32,589 nucleotides of DNA, taken from the NCBI GenBank assembly GCA_023388315.1, contig JAEWGM010000032.1:1-32589 (forward strand), given 5' to 3'. This DNA is from Bacteroidota bacterium. GTDB taxonomy: Bacteria; Bacteroidota; Bacteroidia; Bacteroidales; Dysgonomonadaceae. This document shows positions 1 through 8,675 of the stretch, piece after piece (positions within the stretch are counted from its first letter, which is position 1; every line of letters begins with the position of its first letter). The position numbers and the translations under genes were made by a program. Under the pieces are notes generated by a model. It was given only the letters and a program-made list of their open reading frames with translations. It searched no databases and was not told the origin of the DNA.

Positions 1-399
1 TGGCAAGGAAAAATTTCTCCCGGAACAACCACCGATCATATCTCTGCTTTTTGGGACGTGATGCCTACTTTTGCCGAAATTGCCGGAGTAAAAGATAACG
101 TTTCGGACGGTATCAGCTTTTTGCCAACGCTGTTAGGTAAAAAACAAAAACAACACAAATACCTTTATTGGGAATTTCCCGAAAATGAAGGCTCCAAAGC
201 CATCCGCATGGGCAACTGGAAAGGCTATATCCCCAACTACAAAAAAGGTGATCGGAAAATGGAGTTGTATGATTTGAGCAAAGACCCTCGTGAACAAAAC
301 AACATCGCCGCCAAGAACCCACGAATCGTAAAAAAACTCCAGAAGCTGATGAACGAAGCACACGAGAAACCGATAATTGAAAAATTTGATATGGAGTAA
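1..399 (+). CDS. Sulfatase, C-terminal part (5' end outside window)
   Basis: The reading frame is open from base 1, so this is the end of a gene that begins upstream. The visible 132 residues match the C-terminal subdomain of S1-family sulfatases: an aspartate-containing FWDVMPT segment, then DGISFLPTLLG, LYWEF, a GNWK strand and ELYDLSKDP-E-NN. It aligns almost end to end with the C-terminus of the next gene, which has GAFWDMMPT, DGISLLPTL, LYWEF and ELYDLSNDL, so the two are tandem paralogues. The catalytic motif is not in the window. Family members hydrolyse sulfate esters of glycans in the periplasm or on the cell surface. The target sulfate cannot be told from this piece. The family call is firm; the substrate is unknown. 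Confidence 0.93.
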   Translation, partial: WQGKISPGTTTDHISAFWDVMPTFAEIAGVKDNVSDGISFLPTLLGKKQKQHKYLYWEFPENEGSKAIRMGNWKGYIPNYKKGDRKMELYDLSKDPREQNNIAAKNPRIVKKLQKLMNEAHEKPIIEKFDME

Positions 400-459
400 C
401 CGGATGTCCGATGTAAAAAACAATGAATTAATTATAAAACCGACCTATCAGCCTAAGAA

Positions 460-494
460 TCTTGGCTCTATTGTCTTGATTCTTGGCTCTGAAA
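460..494. repeat. Degenerate heptanucleotide tandem repeat upstream of sulfatase
   Basis: Five consecutive 7-base units start at 460, 467, 474, 481 and 488, all of the form TCTnnnn. Units 1 and 4 are identical (tcttggc). The tract ends nine bases before the chosen ATG of the sulfatase at 504, so it lies in that gene's leader. It belongs to the same class of period-7 repeats seen at 8794, 17492, 18717 and 22952. Confidence 0.75.
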
Positions 495-503
495 TTACAA
501 ACA

Positions 504-1916
504 ATGAATACAAAATCAATCTTATTCGCAAGCGGATCCATCCTCGCCGGATTATCGGCTTGCAAAAGCGCGGCTCAGGAGCAAGAAGCTCCTATGAACG
601 TAATTTATATCCTTGCCGATGACCTCGGTTACGGCGATTTAAGTTGCTACGGACAACAAAAGTTCCAAACGCCCAATCTTGATCGTATGGCTTCCGAAGG
701 AATGTTGTTTACACAGCACTACGCCGGATGCACCGTGAGTGCGCCATCGCGTGCTTCGCTGATGACGGGATTACACACCGGACACACTCAGGTGAGGGGA
801 AACAAAGAAGTCAAACCCGAAGGACAGGAGCCGATGGCCGAAGGAACTTTTACCATCGGAAAACTAATGCAAGAAGCCGGCTATACCACCGGAATTTTCG
901 GCAAATGGGGCTTGGGGTATCCCGGTTCGGTATCGGTTCCCGAAACAATGGGATTCGACGAATTTTACGGATACAACTGTCAACGTCAGGCCCACAGTTA
1001 TTATCCCTCGCACTTGTGGCACAATAACGAAAAGATTTTATTTCCCGAAAATGACAACAACGGACGCGCCACTTATTCGCAAGACCTCATTCACGAGCAG
1101 GCGTTACAGTTCATCAAAAACAACAAAGACAAACCGTTTTTCGCCGTGCTGACCTACACGTTGCCGCACGCCGAAATGAACTTGCCGCACGATTCCATTT
1201 ACCAACTATTCGAAAACAGTTTCGAAGAAACGCCTTACGACGGCAAACGGGGATATACCGCGGCTGAAAAGCCAAGAGCTACTTTTGCCGCAATGGTAAC
1301 CCGTTTGGATAAATACGTGGGCGAAGTGCTTAATGAATTGAAAAGACAGGGACTCGATAAAAACACCATCGTTTTCTTCACCAGCGACAACGGCCCGCAT
1401 CGTGAGGGCGGTGCTGATCCCGATTTTTTCAAAAGTTACGGACCGCTTAAGGGCACCAAGCGCGATATGTACGAAGGCGGTATCCGTGTTCCGTTTATCG
1501 CGTGGAGCCCGCAAAAAATTGCAGTTGGAAGCAAAAGCGACCACATCGGCGCTTTTTGGGATATGATGCCCACGCTGAGCGATTTAACCGGAACGGCCTT
1601 AACCACCGAAACCGATGGTATTTCACTCCTTCCCACGTTGTTTTCCGATGGCAAACAAAAAGAACACGACTATCTCTATTGGGAATTTCACGAAATGGGC
1701 GGCCGCCAGGCTTTACGAAGCGGTAATTGGAAACTCATTCGTCAGCCCATTGTTGGCGAAACCGCGTTGGAACTGTACGATCTAAGCAACGATTTGCACG
1801 AAGACAACAATCTTGCCGCACAAGAACCCGATAAATTGAAAGAGCTGGAAACGTTGATGAATAACGCCCGTACGGAATCCGCCGTGTTCAATTTCGGAAG
1901 GAAGATGGAAAATTAA
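504..1916 (+). CDS. Lipoprotein sulfatase (S1 family, serine-type)
   Basis: This 470-residue sulfatase probably removes sulfate esters from a glycan at the cell envelope. The start at ATG 504 gives a lipoprotein signal with lipobox L-S-A-C (Cys20); the frame is open back to a TTG at 483, but that lies inside a heptamer repeat. Calcium-binding Asp39-Asp40 sit in ILADDLGYGD. The active-site signature is S79-A-P-S-R83 followed by ASLMTG, so Ser79 is the residue to be converted to formylglycine. The usual GKWHLG motif reads GKWGLG here, as I recall for one subgroup with NCQRQAHSYYP. TSDNGPHREGG supplies later metal ligands. It is a tandem paralogue of the truncated gene upstream. Serine-type sulfatases need an anaerobic maturase, which is not in the window. 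Confidence 0.95.
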   Translation: MNTKSILFASGSILAGLSACKSAAQEQEAPMNVIYILADDLGYGDLSCYGQQKFQTPNLDRMASEGMLFTQHYAGCTVSAPSRASLMTGLHTGHTQVRGNKEVKPEGQEPMAEGTFTIGKLMQEAGYTTGIFGKWGLGYPGSVSVPETMGFDEFYGYNCQRQAHSYYPSHLWHNNEKILFPENDNNGRATYSQDLIHEQALQFIKNNKDKPFFAVLTYTLPHAEMNLPHDSIYQLFENSFEETPYDGKRGYTAAEKPRATFAAMVTRLDKYVGEVLNELKRQGLDKNTIVFFTSDNGPHREGGADPDFFKSYGPLKGTKRDMYEGGIRVPFIAWSPQKIAVGSKSDHIGAFWDMMPTLSDLTGTALTTETDGISLLPTLFSDGKQKEHDYLYWEFHEMGGRQALRSGNWKLIRQPIVGETALELYDLSNDLHEDNNLAAQEPDKLKELETLMNNARTESAVFNFGRKMEN

Positions 1917-1957
1917 GACGTTGTTAACGCATATAAACAATCAGATATTTACTAAAA

Positions 1958-1984
1958 ATCCTGAGATTTTCTCAATCTCAGGAT
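1958..1984 (-). terminator. Terminator between convergent genes
   Basis: A perfect 10-bp inverted repeat (TCCTGAGATT ... AATCTCAGGA) with a 5-base loop lies between the converging sulfatase and reductase genes. Read on the reverse strand it is followed by a run of five Ts, so it fits best as the terminator of the reductase. On the forward strand the following bases are less T-rich. Confidence 0.8.
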
Positions 1985-2018
1985 AAATTTCACGACCGTA
2001 TAATCTAATTTTTATTGA

Positions 2019-2567
2019 TTAGAAATTATTCACCCAACCCGCATAGGCATCCATATAGTTTTTAAGGAAATTGCGTGTATCGTCACTTAAGAGATTATCG
2101 TTTTCGTCGAAAAGCGTATGAGCGCTTCCGATATAAGCTTCGGGCTGCTGCATCATAGGAACGTTTAAAAACACCATAGATTGGCGTACGATATGGTTGG
2201 CTCCGAAGCCGCCGATGGCGCTCATCGATACGCTTACAACCGCTCCCGGTTTTCCACCCCAAACGCTTTGTCCGTAAGGCCTTGATCCAACATCGAAAGC
2301 ATTTTTCAACGCGCTGGGAACCGAACGGTTATATTCCGGAGTAACGAACAAAAATCCGTCGACTGATTTTATTTTTTCACGAAAATCCACGTATTCTGCC
2401 GGTGGATTTTGGTCAACATCTTCATTGTAATGTGGCAATTGTCCTATTTCTACAATTTCTAATTCTAAAGAATCGGGGGCTAATTGAATGAGTTGGTTAG
2501 CCACTTTCTTGTTAAAAGATTCTTTTCTTAAGCTGCCTACCAATACGGCAATTTTCTTTTTGCTCAT
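2019..2567 (-). CDS. NADPH-dependent FMN reductase family protein
   Basis: This 182-residue protein has the flavodoxin-like fold of the NADPH-dependent FMN reductase/quinone reductase family (ChrR/YieF/azoreductase-like). The N-terminal strand IAVLVGSLRKESFNKK (about residues 6-21) is the FMN phosphate-binding loop. TPEYNRSVPSALKNAFD (about 77-93) is the second family signature, and KPGAVVSVS with IGGFGAN completes the flavin pocket. Members reduce quinones, flavins or oxidised metals in the cytoplasm. It is oriented against the flanking sulfatase and SusC genes, so it is probably not part of the glycan pathway and may be a bystander. The exact substrate cannot be assigned. The end is marked by a hairpin terminator at 1958-1984. 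Confidence 0.92.
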   Translation of the reverse strand: MSKKKIAVLVGSLRKESFNKKVANQLIQLAPDSLELEIVEIGQLPHYNEDVDQNPPAEYVDFREKIKSVDGFLFVTPEYNRSVPSALKNAFDVGSRPYGQSVWGGKPGAVVSVSMSAIGGFGANHIVRQSMVFLNVPMMQQPEAYIGSAHTLFDENDNLLSDDTRNFLKNYMDAYAGWVNNF

Positions 2568-2752
2568 AATAAATTAATATAGTTTGATTTTAAAAAATAA
2601 TAAGCGCATAACAATGTTTTACACGCTTTTAAATCAAAACAAGCAATCAAGCAAAAAGTTTTTGTAAACAGGTTTGATGAGATTAATTTAACGAAATCTA
2701 ACGGGAAAGCAATAGATTTTGGAATAGAATCGTATGCATTTCAGCACAATTT

Positions 2753-2770
2753 ATATGTTGTACAACATAT
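2753..2770. promoter_or_regulatory. Perfect 18-bp palindrome, candidate operator for susC
   Basis: ATATGTTGTACAACATAT is a perfect palindrome centred between 2761 and 2762. It lies 32 bases upstream of a TAnnTTTG box and about 270 bases before SusC. A site at this distance from the start of transcription fits binding of a dimeric regulator near the promoter. The regulator is unknown and is not encoded in the window. Confidence 0.5.
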
Positions 2771-2802
2771 TATTTTTTTATGATTATTTCAGAAATACGC
2801 TC

Positions 2803-2810
2803 TATATTTG
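2803..2810 (+). promoter_or_regulatory. Bacteroidetes -7 box for the susCD operon
   Basis: TATATTTG matches the Bacteroidetes -7 consensus TAnnTTTG. No clear TTTG is seen at -33, which could fit an activator-dependent promoter. Transcription would begin near 2817 and leave a leader of about 220 bases before SusC. The 471-base space from 2568 to 3038 otherwise holds the palindrome, a short ORF (2849-2950), a stem (2966-3003) and a small upstream ORF (3010-3042). Confidence 0.55.
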
Positions 2811-2848
2811 CAAAACCAATACAGCACGGTTCGGCACACACGCCGATA

Positions 2849-2950
2849 ATGAAGGCTGAAGCCATTGTGCGACCCATATGCGAAGGATGTAAGAAAATGA
2901 AAATAAGTGCCACAAACACCACATGCGGCTTTACAAGCCTCTCAGATTAA
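2849..2950 (+). other. Short ORF in the susC leader (33 codons)
   Basis: An ATG-started frame of 33 residues lies in the presumed SusC leader. Its first half contains VRPICEGCKKMK, with a CxxC, which resembles the start of ribosomal protein L36 of the zinc-binding type. The second half does not. No convincing ribosome-binding context is seen. It may be a decayed fragment, a leader ORF or chance; I do not claim a gene. Confidence 0.15.
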
Positions 2951-2965
2951 CAAAAGCACGGAGTT

Positions 2966-3003
2966 GGATTTTTCACATACCTCAATTCAAAGAATTGGAA
3001 TCC
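2966..3003 (+). other. Possible nested stem-loop in the susC leader
   Basis: CAATTC-AAA-GAATTG (2983-2997) is a perfect 6-bp hairpin, and it is enclosed by a second pairing, GGATT (2966-2970) with AATCC (2999-3003). It lies just upstream of the SusC start. A role in RNA stability or translation control is only inference. Confidence 0.3.
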
Positions 3004-3009
3004 GATAAA

Positions 3010-3042
3010 ATGAATATTAATTTAAAAATAAGAACCGAATGA
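3010..3042 (+). other. Ten-codon upstream ORF overlapping the SusC start
   Basis: ATG at 3010 opens a 10-residue frame (MNINLKIRTE) whose TGA stop at 3040-3042 overlaps the SusC ATG at 3039 in an ATGA arrangement. Such overlaps can couple translation. No sequence evidence shows that this frame is translated. Confidence 0.2.
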
Positions 3043-6000
3043 AAAAAATGCATTCAATGACAAAATGGAAAGGATTCATGTTCGCATTGTTGTGGACAGT
3101 ATCCTTGGGAATGTTTGCTCAAAATGTGAACGTACGCGGTACGGTAACAGACGAAACGGGTGAAACCGTTATCGGGGCAACAATTATTGTGGAAGGTAGC
3201 GTGGGCGTTGGAACCACCACCGATATTGACGGGAATTATACCCTGAACAATGTGCCGGCAAACGGCAACCTTGTGTTCAGCTACGTGGGTTTTGCCACAC
3301 AAACCATACCCGTGAACGGGCGCACCACGATTGATGTGGTAATGGCTTCGGATACGGAGTTGTTGGACGAAGTGGTGGTAGTGGGTTTCGGCACACAACG
3401 CAAAGTGAACCTCACGGGTGCGGTAGCGAGTGTAGATACCAAGCAATTGGAGTCACGTCCTGTTAGTTCAGTAGGGCAGGCATTGCAAGGTGTAGTGCCT
3501 GGGTTAAACCTAAACGTAAATAACAGTGGAGGTGCGTTAGGAAATACATTAAATATAAACATACGTGGAACCGGAACTATTGGTACAGGATCAAATGCCG
3601 CACCACTTATTCTAATTGACGGTATAGAGGGAAATATGAACACACTGAATCCCGAAGACATAGAAAGTATTTCTGTTTTGAAAGATGCGGCTTCTGCAGC
3701 TATTTACGGTTCACGAGCAGCTTTTGGTGTAATTCTTATAACAACAAAATCGGGAAAAGAAGGGAAATTAAGTGTTAATTATAACAACAGTTTCCGATAT
3801 TCGGGGCCTACGAACTTGCCCCAGCCTGTTGATTCTTACAGATTTGCCCGTTTCTTTAATGAAGCGAACATAAATCAAGGCGGCAATGCTATTTTTACCG
3901 ATCAAGTATTGGAGCGTATTTTAGCCTATCAGAACGGAGAAATAACAGAAACTACAGTACCCAATGCCAGTGGTACAAACTGGGAATTTCACGAACGTGC
4001 CAATGACAATGTAAATTGGTATGATACACATTTTCGTTGGAATTGGGCGCAAGATCACAATTTGAGTATAAATGGCGGCACTGAGTCGCTGCGATACTAT
4101 GCATCGGCAGGCTACATGCACCAAGGCGGAAATCTTCAGTTTGGCAATGAAACCTATGACCGACTTACTTTTACGGGAAAAGTGAGCAGTAAATTGTCGG
4201 ATTATGTAGATTTAAATGTGAGCGCTAAATTCATACGTTTTGAATTAGACAATCCATTTTATATGGAAAATAGCGGATTGCTGTTTCACGATATTGCACG
4301 CATCTGGCCCATGATGCCTTTTAAAGATCCCAACGGACATTATATGCGTAACGGAAAAATTAACCAACTCCTTGATGGAGGTCGTTCTGTTACAAATAAT
4401 GATAATCTTTACGGCCAGGCACAGATGATTATAAAACCGTTAAAAGGTTGGAATATTGTGGGAGAATTAGGCACGCGTGTTATTAATTCGAATAACAAAC
4501 AAAATTTAGGACGTGTTTTTGAACACGATGTACAGGGTAACCCATTACCGTTACCTTTTGACGGAGGTAATCCGGCAGGTGCAACTTTTGCACGTACAAA
4601 CTTCACCAATGCCAACTTTATAACAAGTAATCTTTACACAGATTACACCTTTGAAAGAGACTTGCACTATGCAAAAGCCATGGTTGGGGTGTCCAGTGAA
4701 CAATACCACGTTAAGGCGCTTACCGCGCAACGTTCTGATGTGGTAACCGATTTGGTTCCGGAAATAGGGGCAGCCGTTGGCGATGATAAGATCAACAGAA
4801 CTGACAATGCCGAATGGGCAACCGCAGGATATTTCTCCCGATTAAATTATGTATACGCAGACAAGTATCTATTTGAAGCAAATTTCAGGTACGATGGTTC
4901 ATCGCGCTTTTTGCGTGATCAGAGATGGAACTTATTCTCTTCTTTCTCTTTTGGTTGGAATGTTGCAAGGGAAGCTTTCTGGGAACCCTATCAAGACTAT
5001 ATAAGTACGTTTAAACCACGTGTTTCGTATGGGCAACTGGGTAACCAAAATACCAGTAGTTATTATCCATTTTATTTAACGCAACCTGTAACACCAAATG
5101 CAGGCGGTTGGCTTATGGACGGCGCACGACCAACAGTTGCGGGAGCACCGGGCATGATAAGCCAAAGCTTAACATGGGAGCGTATTTACAACACCAACTT
5201 TGGTATAGATATTGCCCTTTTAAGAAACCGCTTAAATGGTTCTTTCGACTATTTTATCCGCACAACAGACCAAATGGTGGGACCTCCTCGTGAAGTAGGC
5301 GCAGTACTGGGTATTGGCTTGCCAAACACCAATAACGCTAAACTCGAAAATAAAGGATGGGAATTGGAGTTAAGTTGGAGAGACAGAGTAGGAGAACTTG
5401 GTTACAACGCTACCTTCAACTTATCAGATAATCGTGTAAAAGTTTTAAAATATCCAAATCCATCCAACTCTCTTGCCACCTATTATGAGGGGCAGGTTTT
5501 AGGCGACATTTGGGGGTATACTACGCATGGAATTGCCAAAACCGATGCGGAAATGGAAGAGTGGTTAAAAACAAACGATCAAAGTCGATTAGGTTCCAAC
5601 TGGGGTGCCGGCGATATTATGTATAAAAATCTTGATGATGTAGCAACCGTAGACGGTGGTGCAAACACACTGGATGATCATGGAGATTTGAGAATTATAG
5701 GCAACAGCAATCCTCGTTTTCGATATGGGCTTTCTTTAGGAGCCAATTGGAGAGGATTGGATTTATCGCTATTCTTTCAAGGAGTTATGAAACGCGACGT
5801 ATGGTTAAACGGGCCTTATTTCTGGGGTGCTGATGGCAACCAGTGGCAATCACTTGCTTTTGAAGAGCATATGGATTATTTCCGCGCAGAAGATACCGAT
5901 TCTTATTTCGGACCTAATGTAAATGGATATTTTCCTAAACCGTATTTAGGTGGCAGAGGCGATAAAAATCACATTGTGCAAACAAGATATCTTCAAGATG

Positions 6001-6230
6001 CTTCATATATACGTTTAAAGAACGTTACTCTAGGATATCAAATGCCGTCTAATATTTCCAATTCATTGCACGTAAGCAATATTCGTTTGTTTGTATCGGG
6101 AGAAAATTTGTTTACGTTCAGTCGAATCACAAAAATATTTGATCCTGAAGCCATTGGAGGAGGATTTAGTTCCGGAAAAATGTATCCGTTGTCTTCCACG
6201 CTCTCTTTTGGATTAAATGTTACTTTATAA
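3039..6230 (+). CDS. SusC/RagA-family TonB-dependent outer-membrane transporter
   Basis: This 1063-residue protein imports glycan oligomers across the outer membrane with its SusD partner, using energy from TonB. A signal peptide ends at about residue 28 (LGMFAQ). A carboxypeptidase-regulatory-like domain (about 30-105, VNVRGTVTDETGETVIGATI) comes next, then the TonB box DEVVVVGFGTQ (110-120). The plug domain (about 120-240) contains LILIDGIEGN, DIESISVLKDAASAAIYGSRA and GVILITTKSG, the standard SusC signatures. The rest is a 22-strand-type barrel. No N-terminal STN domain is present, so control by an anti-sigma factor through this protein is not expected. SusD follows after 40 bases. The promoter and palindrome upstream probably govern the pair. 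Confidence 0.98.
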   Translation: MKKMHSMTKWKGFMFALLWTVSLGMFAQNVNVRGTVTDETGETVIGATIIVEGSVGVGTTTDIDGNYTLNNVPANGNLVFSYVGFATQTIPVNGRTTIDVVMASDTELLDEVVVVGFGTQRKVNLTGAVASVDTKQLESRPVSSVGQALQGVVPGLNLNVNNSGGALGNTLNINIRGTGTIGTGSNAAPLILIDGIEGNMNTLNPEDIESISVLKDAASAAIYGSRAAFGVILITTKSGKEGKLSVNYNNSFRYSGPTNLPQPVDSYRFARFFNEANINQGGNAIFTDQVLERILAYQNGEITETTVPNASGTNWEFHERANDNVNWYDTHFRWNWAQDHNLSINGGTESLRYYASAGYMHQGGNLQFGNETYDRLTFTGKVSSKLSDYVDLNVSAKFIRFELDNPFYMENSGLLFHDIARIWPMMPFKDPNGHYMRNGKINQLLDGGRSVTNNDNLYGQAQMIIKPLKGWNIVGELGTRVINSNNKQNLGRVFEHDVQGNPLPLPFDGGNPAGATFARTNFTNANFITSNLYTDYTFERDLHYAKAMVGVSSEQYHVKALTAQRSDVVTDLVPEIGAAVGDDKINRTDNAEWATAGYFSRLNYVYADKYLFEANFRYDGSSRFLRDQRWNLFSSFSFGWNVAREAFWEPYQDYISTFKPRVSYGQLGNQNTSSYYPFYLTQPVTPNAGGWLMDGARPTVAGAPGMISQSLTWERIYNTNFGIDIALLRNRLNGSFDYFIRTTDQMVGPPREVGAVLGIGLPNTNNAKLENKGWELELSWRDRVGELGYNATFNLSDNRVKVLKYPNPSNSLATYYEGQVLGDIWGYTTHGIAKTDAEMEEWLKTNDQSRLGSNWGAGDIMYKNLDDVATVDGGANTLDDHGDLRIIGNSNPRFRYGLSLGANWRGLDLSLFFQGVMKRDVWLNGPYFWGADGNQWQSLAFEEHMDYFRAEDTDSYFGPNVNGYFPKPYLGGRGDKNHIVQTRYLQDASYIRLKNVTLGYQMPSNISNSLHVSNIRLFVSGENLFTFSRITKIFDPEAIGGGFSSGKMYPLSSTLSFGLNVTL

Positions 6231-6270
6231 TATAAGGTAGATAATTATAAAATTTATAAATCAATTAAAG

Positions 6271-8238
6271 ATGAATTTGAATAATAATAAATATACAATA
6301 AAACTACTTACTACGTTAATTGTATGTATAGGCTTATTACTAAGCAGTTGTAATGACATGCTTGATAAGGAACCTCTTAACAATATTTCGACGGGAGTGT
6401 ACCTCCGTTCGGAAGCCGATTTGGGCGCTTATTCTGCAAACATGTATGGTGTATTCCCGGTTCATGGCGGATATGGAATAGGAATGTTTGGTGTGGACAA
6501 TAATAGTGATAACCAAGCTGCAACAGGAGCTAATGGTAATTTCATACCTCAGCAAGTTCGCGTAGGACAAGGTGGTGGCGCTTGGGGATTTGGTAATATC
6601 AGAACCGTGAATTATTTCCTCAACAGAGTGAATGCTTTGATGGAAGAAAATACTATAAGCGGAAATCAGGATAACGTTAAACACTATCTGGGTGAAATGT
6701 ATTTTTTTCGCGCTTTTATCTATTTTGATAAATTACAAACCTTAGGCGATTTTCCTATTATAAAAACAATGATAAATGAAGACTACGAGTCTGTGCGCGA
6801 AGCAAGTAAACGTAGACCCAGAAACGAAGTAGCTCGTTTTATCTTAAGTGATTTGGACTCGGCTTACTTATTAATGAAAAACAATCCTCCTATGAGTAAC
6901 CGCCTGAATAAGAAAAGTGCAGCCCTCTTTAAATCAAGAGTAGCTCTTTATGAGGCAACATGGGAAAAATATCATAACGGTACTGCACGTGTTCCGGGAG
7001 GTCCGGGTTGGCCCGGAGCTCAGAAAGATTATCTGAAAGATTTTACAATTAACATTGACAGTGAAGTTGCTTTTTTCTTGAATCAAGCAAAAGAAGCTGC
7101 GGAAATTGTTGCGGAAAGCACCCCTCTAGCAGCTAACTATGCAGCCATGTTCAACAGCGTCACATTAAATGTACCTGAAGTACTGTTGTGGAAAAAATAC
7201 GATAATTCTATTACTCCTGCGGTGTATCACTTTACTGTGGGATACCTGCAACGTAATGGTGGTGGTAATTCCGGTTACACCCGTTCAATGGTCGAGTCTT
7301 TCCTTATGGCTAATGGGTTGCCCATTTATGCACCCGGGTCCGGATATAAAGGCGATGTCACATTAACTGACGTGGCTGATGATCGTGACGAGCGTTTGGT
7401 TCAATCCCTGACTCTCCCCGGTGATAAACTAACAGATAATAATACTACAGGGTTAATTATAAACAATGGAATTTACTATAGGCCTCCCATTACAGATATT
7501 GCAGAAAATAGAAGTCCAACAGGCTATTCTATAAAAAAGGGTTTATCTACAGACCCATCGCAAGGGCCAACACAACAAAGCATTACTGCCTCTGTTGTGT
7601 TTAGAGCAGCTGAAGCGTATTTGAACTATATAGAAGCTGATTATTTGCTTAATGGTTCGTTGGATGCTAAAAGCGATAAATACTGGAAAGCATTAAGAAG
7701 CCGCGCAGGAGTGGATACGGATTATTTGAAGACAATCAATGAAACCGATTTATCAAAAGAACGTGATTTGGCTAAATATTCCGCCAGTACATTAGTAGAT
7801 AAAACATTATATAATATTCGCCGCGAACGTCGCAACGAATTTATAGCGGAAGGTATGCGTTTAGATGATTTATATCGTTGGCGATCATTAGACATGATGC
7901 AAAATTATATAGTTGAGGGATTCAATCTATGGGATGAAAATTATAAATTATACACACAACCAAAAGAAGGCGTTGCTGTTGTTAATTTAGTTGAGGAAGG
8001 TAATCCTGGTGCAAACGTATCAGCCAAAACAGACAGCAAATATATTCGTCCTTATCGTATTAACAAAAATAATTTAGCTTTTGAAGGTTACAATTTTGTA
8101 CAAGCTAACTATCTTTCTCCAATAGCATATGACCATTTCCGTTTAACAACAGAAGTCGAAGGCTCCGGAGAGGTATCAACATCTTCCATATATCAAAATC
8201 CTGGTTGGAAAATTGAGGTAGGTACATATGGTGAATAA
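6271..8238 (+). CDS. SusD/RagB-family glycan-binding outer-membrane lipoprotein
   Basis: This 655-residue lipoprotein is the surface lid of the SusC transporter and captures the glycan. The N-terminus has a hydrophobic segment followed by the lipobox L-S-S-C (Cys27), then the typical CNDMLDKEPLNNIS sequence of SusD proteins. The segment YFFRAFIYFDKLQTLGDFPI (about 148-167) matches the TPR-containing SusD/RagB core. Near the C-terminus LYNIRRERRNEFIAEGMRLDDLYRWR is the most conserved SusD signature. Tight spacing after SusC indicates one operon. A strong terminator follows at 8284-8322, so the downstream fucosidase is probably transcribed mainly from its own promoter. The ligand cannot be read from the sequence. 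Confidence 0.97.
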   Translation: MNLNNNKYTIKLLTTLIVCIGLLLSSCNDMLDKEPLNNISTGVYLRSEADLGAYSANMYGVFPVHGGYGIGMFGVDNNSDNQAATGANGNFIPQQVRVGQGGGAWGFGNIRTVNYFLNRVNALMEENTISGNQDNVKHYLGEMYFFRAFIYFDKLQTLGDFPIIKTMINEDYESVREASKRRPRNEVARFILSDLDSAYLLMKNNPPMSNRLNKKSAALFKSRVALYEATWEKYHNGTARVPGGPGWPGAQKDYLKDFTINIDSEVAFFLNQAKEAAEIVAESTPLAANYAAMFNSVTLNVPEVLLWKKYDNSITPAVYHFTVGYLQRNGGGNSGYTRSMVESFLMANGLPIYAPGSGYKGDVTLTDVADDRDERLVQSLTLPGDKLTDNNTTGLIINNGIYYRPPITDIAENRSPTGYSIKKGLSTDPSQGPTQQSITASVVFRAAEAYLNYIEADYLLNGSLDAKSDKYWKALRSRAGVDTDYLKTINETDLSKERDLAKYSASTLVDKTLYNIRRERRNEFIAEGMRLDDLYRWRSLDMMQNYIVEGFNLWDENYKLYTQPKEGVAVVNLVEEGNPGANVSAKTDSKYIRPYRINKNNLAFEGYNFVQANYLSPIAYDHFRLTTEVEGSGEVSTSSIYQNPGWKIEVGTYGE

Positions 8239-8283
8239 ATTCTAATTCTCAATTTATAATTTTTCATTCTCTCATTTAACTTT

Positions 8284-8322
8284 GATAGCACGCCGCCGTG
8301 GTGGTGGCGCGCTATCTTTTTT
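8284..8322 (+). terminator. Rho-independent terminator after susD
   Basis: A 14-position GC-rich stem (8284-8297 with 8303-8316; one mismatch and one G-T pair) has a 5-base loop and is followed by six Ts. It starts 45 bases after the SusD stop codon. Confidence 0.9.
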
Positions 8323-8377
8323 AATGAAAACGAAAACGCTTTAACATTCAGCGCTTCTTAAACTCATATCTATTTTT

Positions 8378-8385
8378 TATCTTTG
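8378..8385 (+). promoter_or_regulatory. -7 box upstream of the membrane protein and fucosidase
   Basis: TATCTTTG matches TAnnTTTG, 100 bases before the ATG at 8485. With the terminator at 8284-8322 just upstream, this is the likely start of a new transcript covering the small membrane protein and the fucosidase. Confidence 0.5.
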
Positions 8386-8484
8386 TGCCGAACAGTCTCA
8401 AAAACGATGGTACGATTGGTGTCTCGCAGTAAATACCTGCATCATTTTTTTGGCCACGGGCGTTCAACAATAATCATCCCTAAA

Positions 8485-8640
8485 ATGAAAGCATTAAATT
8501 ATTTACTCATCATTTCGCTCCTCATCGTTGCCGCAATAATGATCTATCTCGGCACCAAAGGCGGAATACTTCCTCCCACTCTTACCGGAGTCGGATTCAT
8601 CATCATTGCTGCAATCTTTTTTGTAAAAGATAAAAAGTAA
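8485..8640 (+). CDS. Small two-helix membrane protein (51 residues)
   Basis: I do not recognise a family. Starting at ATG 8485 (AAAATG context) the protein is 51 residues and almost wholly hydrophobic. A first membrane segment covers about residues 4-20 (LNYLLIISLLIVAAIMI), a short G/P-rich turn follows (GTKGGILPP), and a second segment covers about 29-46 before a basic KDKK tail. The frame is open further upstream to 8383, but that extension begins inside the promoter and is not hydrophobic, so the shorter start is preferred. The fucosidase begins 35 bases downstream, which suggests co-transcription. Similar short membrane proteins are common beside Bacteroidetes operons. Function unknown. 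Confidence 0.6.
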   Translation: MKALNYLLIISLLIVAAIMIYLGTKGGILPPTLTGVGFIIIAAIFFVKDKK

Positions 8641-8675
8641 AAAGAAGCTCAAAACTTCAAACTCCTCGAAAAATA

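Noticed and set aside
483..503. TTG start for the second sulfatase
   Set aside because: It lies inside a heptamer repeat, and the ATG at 504 gives a proper lipoprotein signal.
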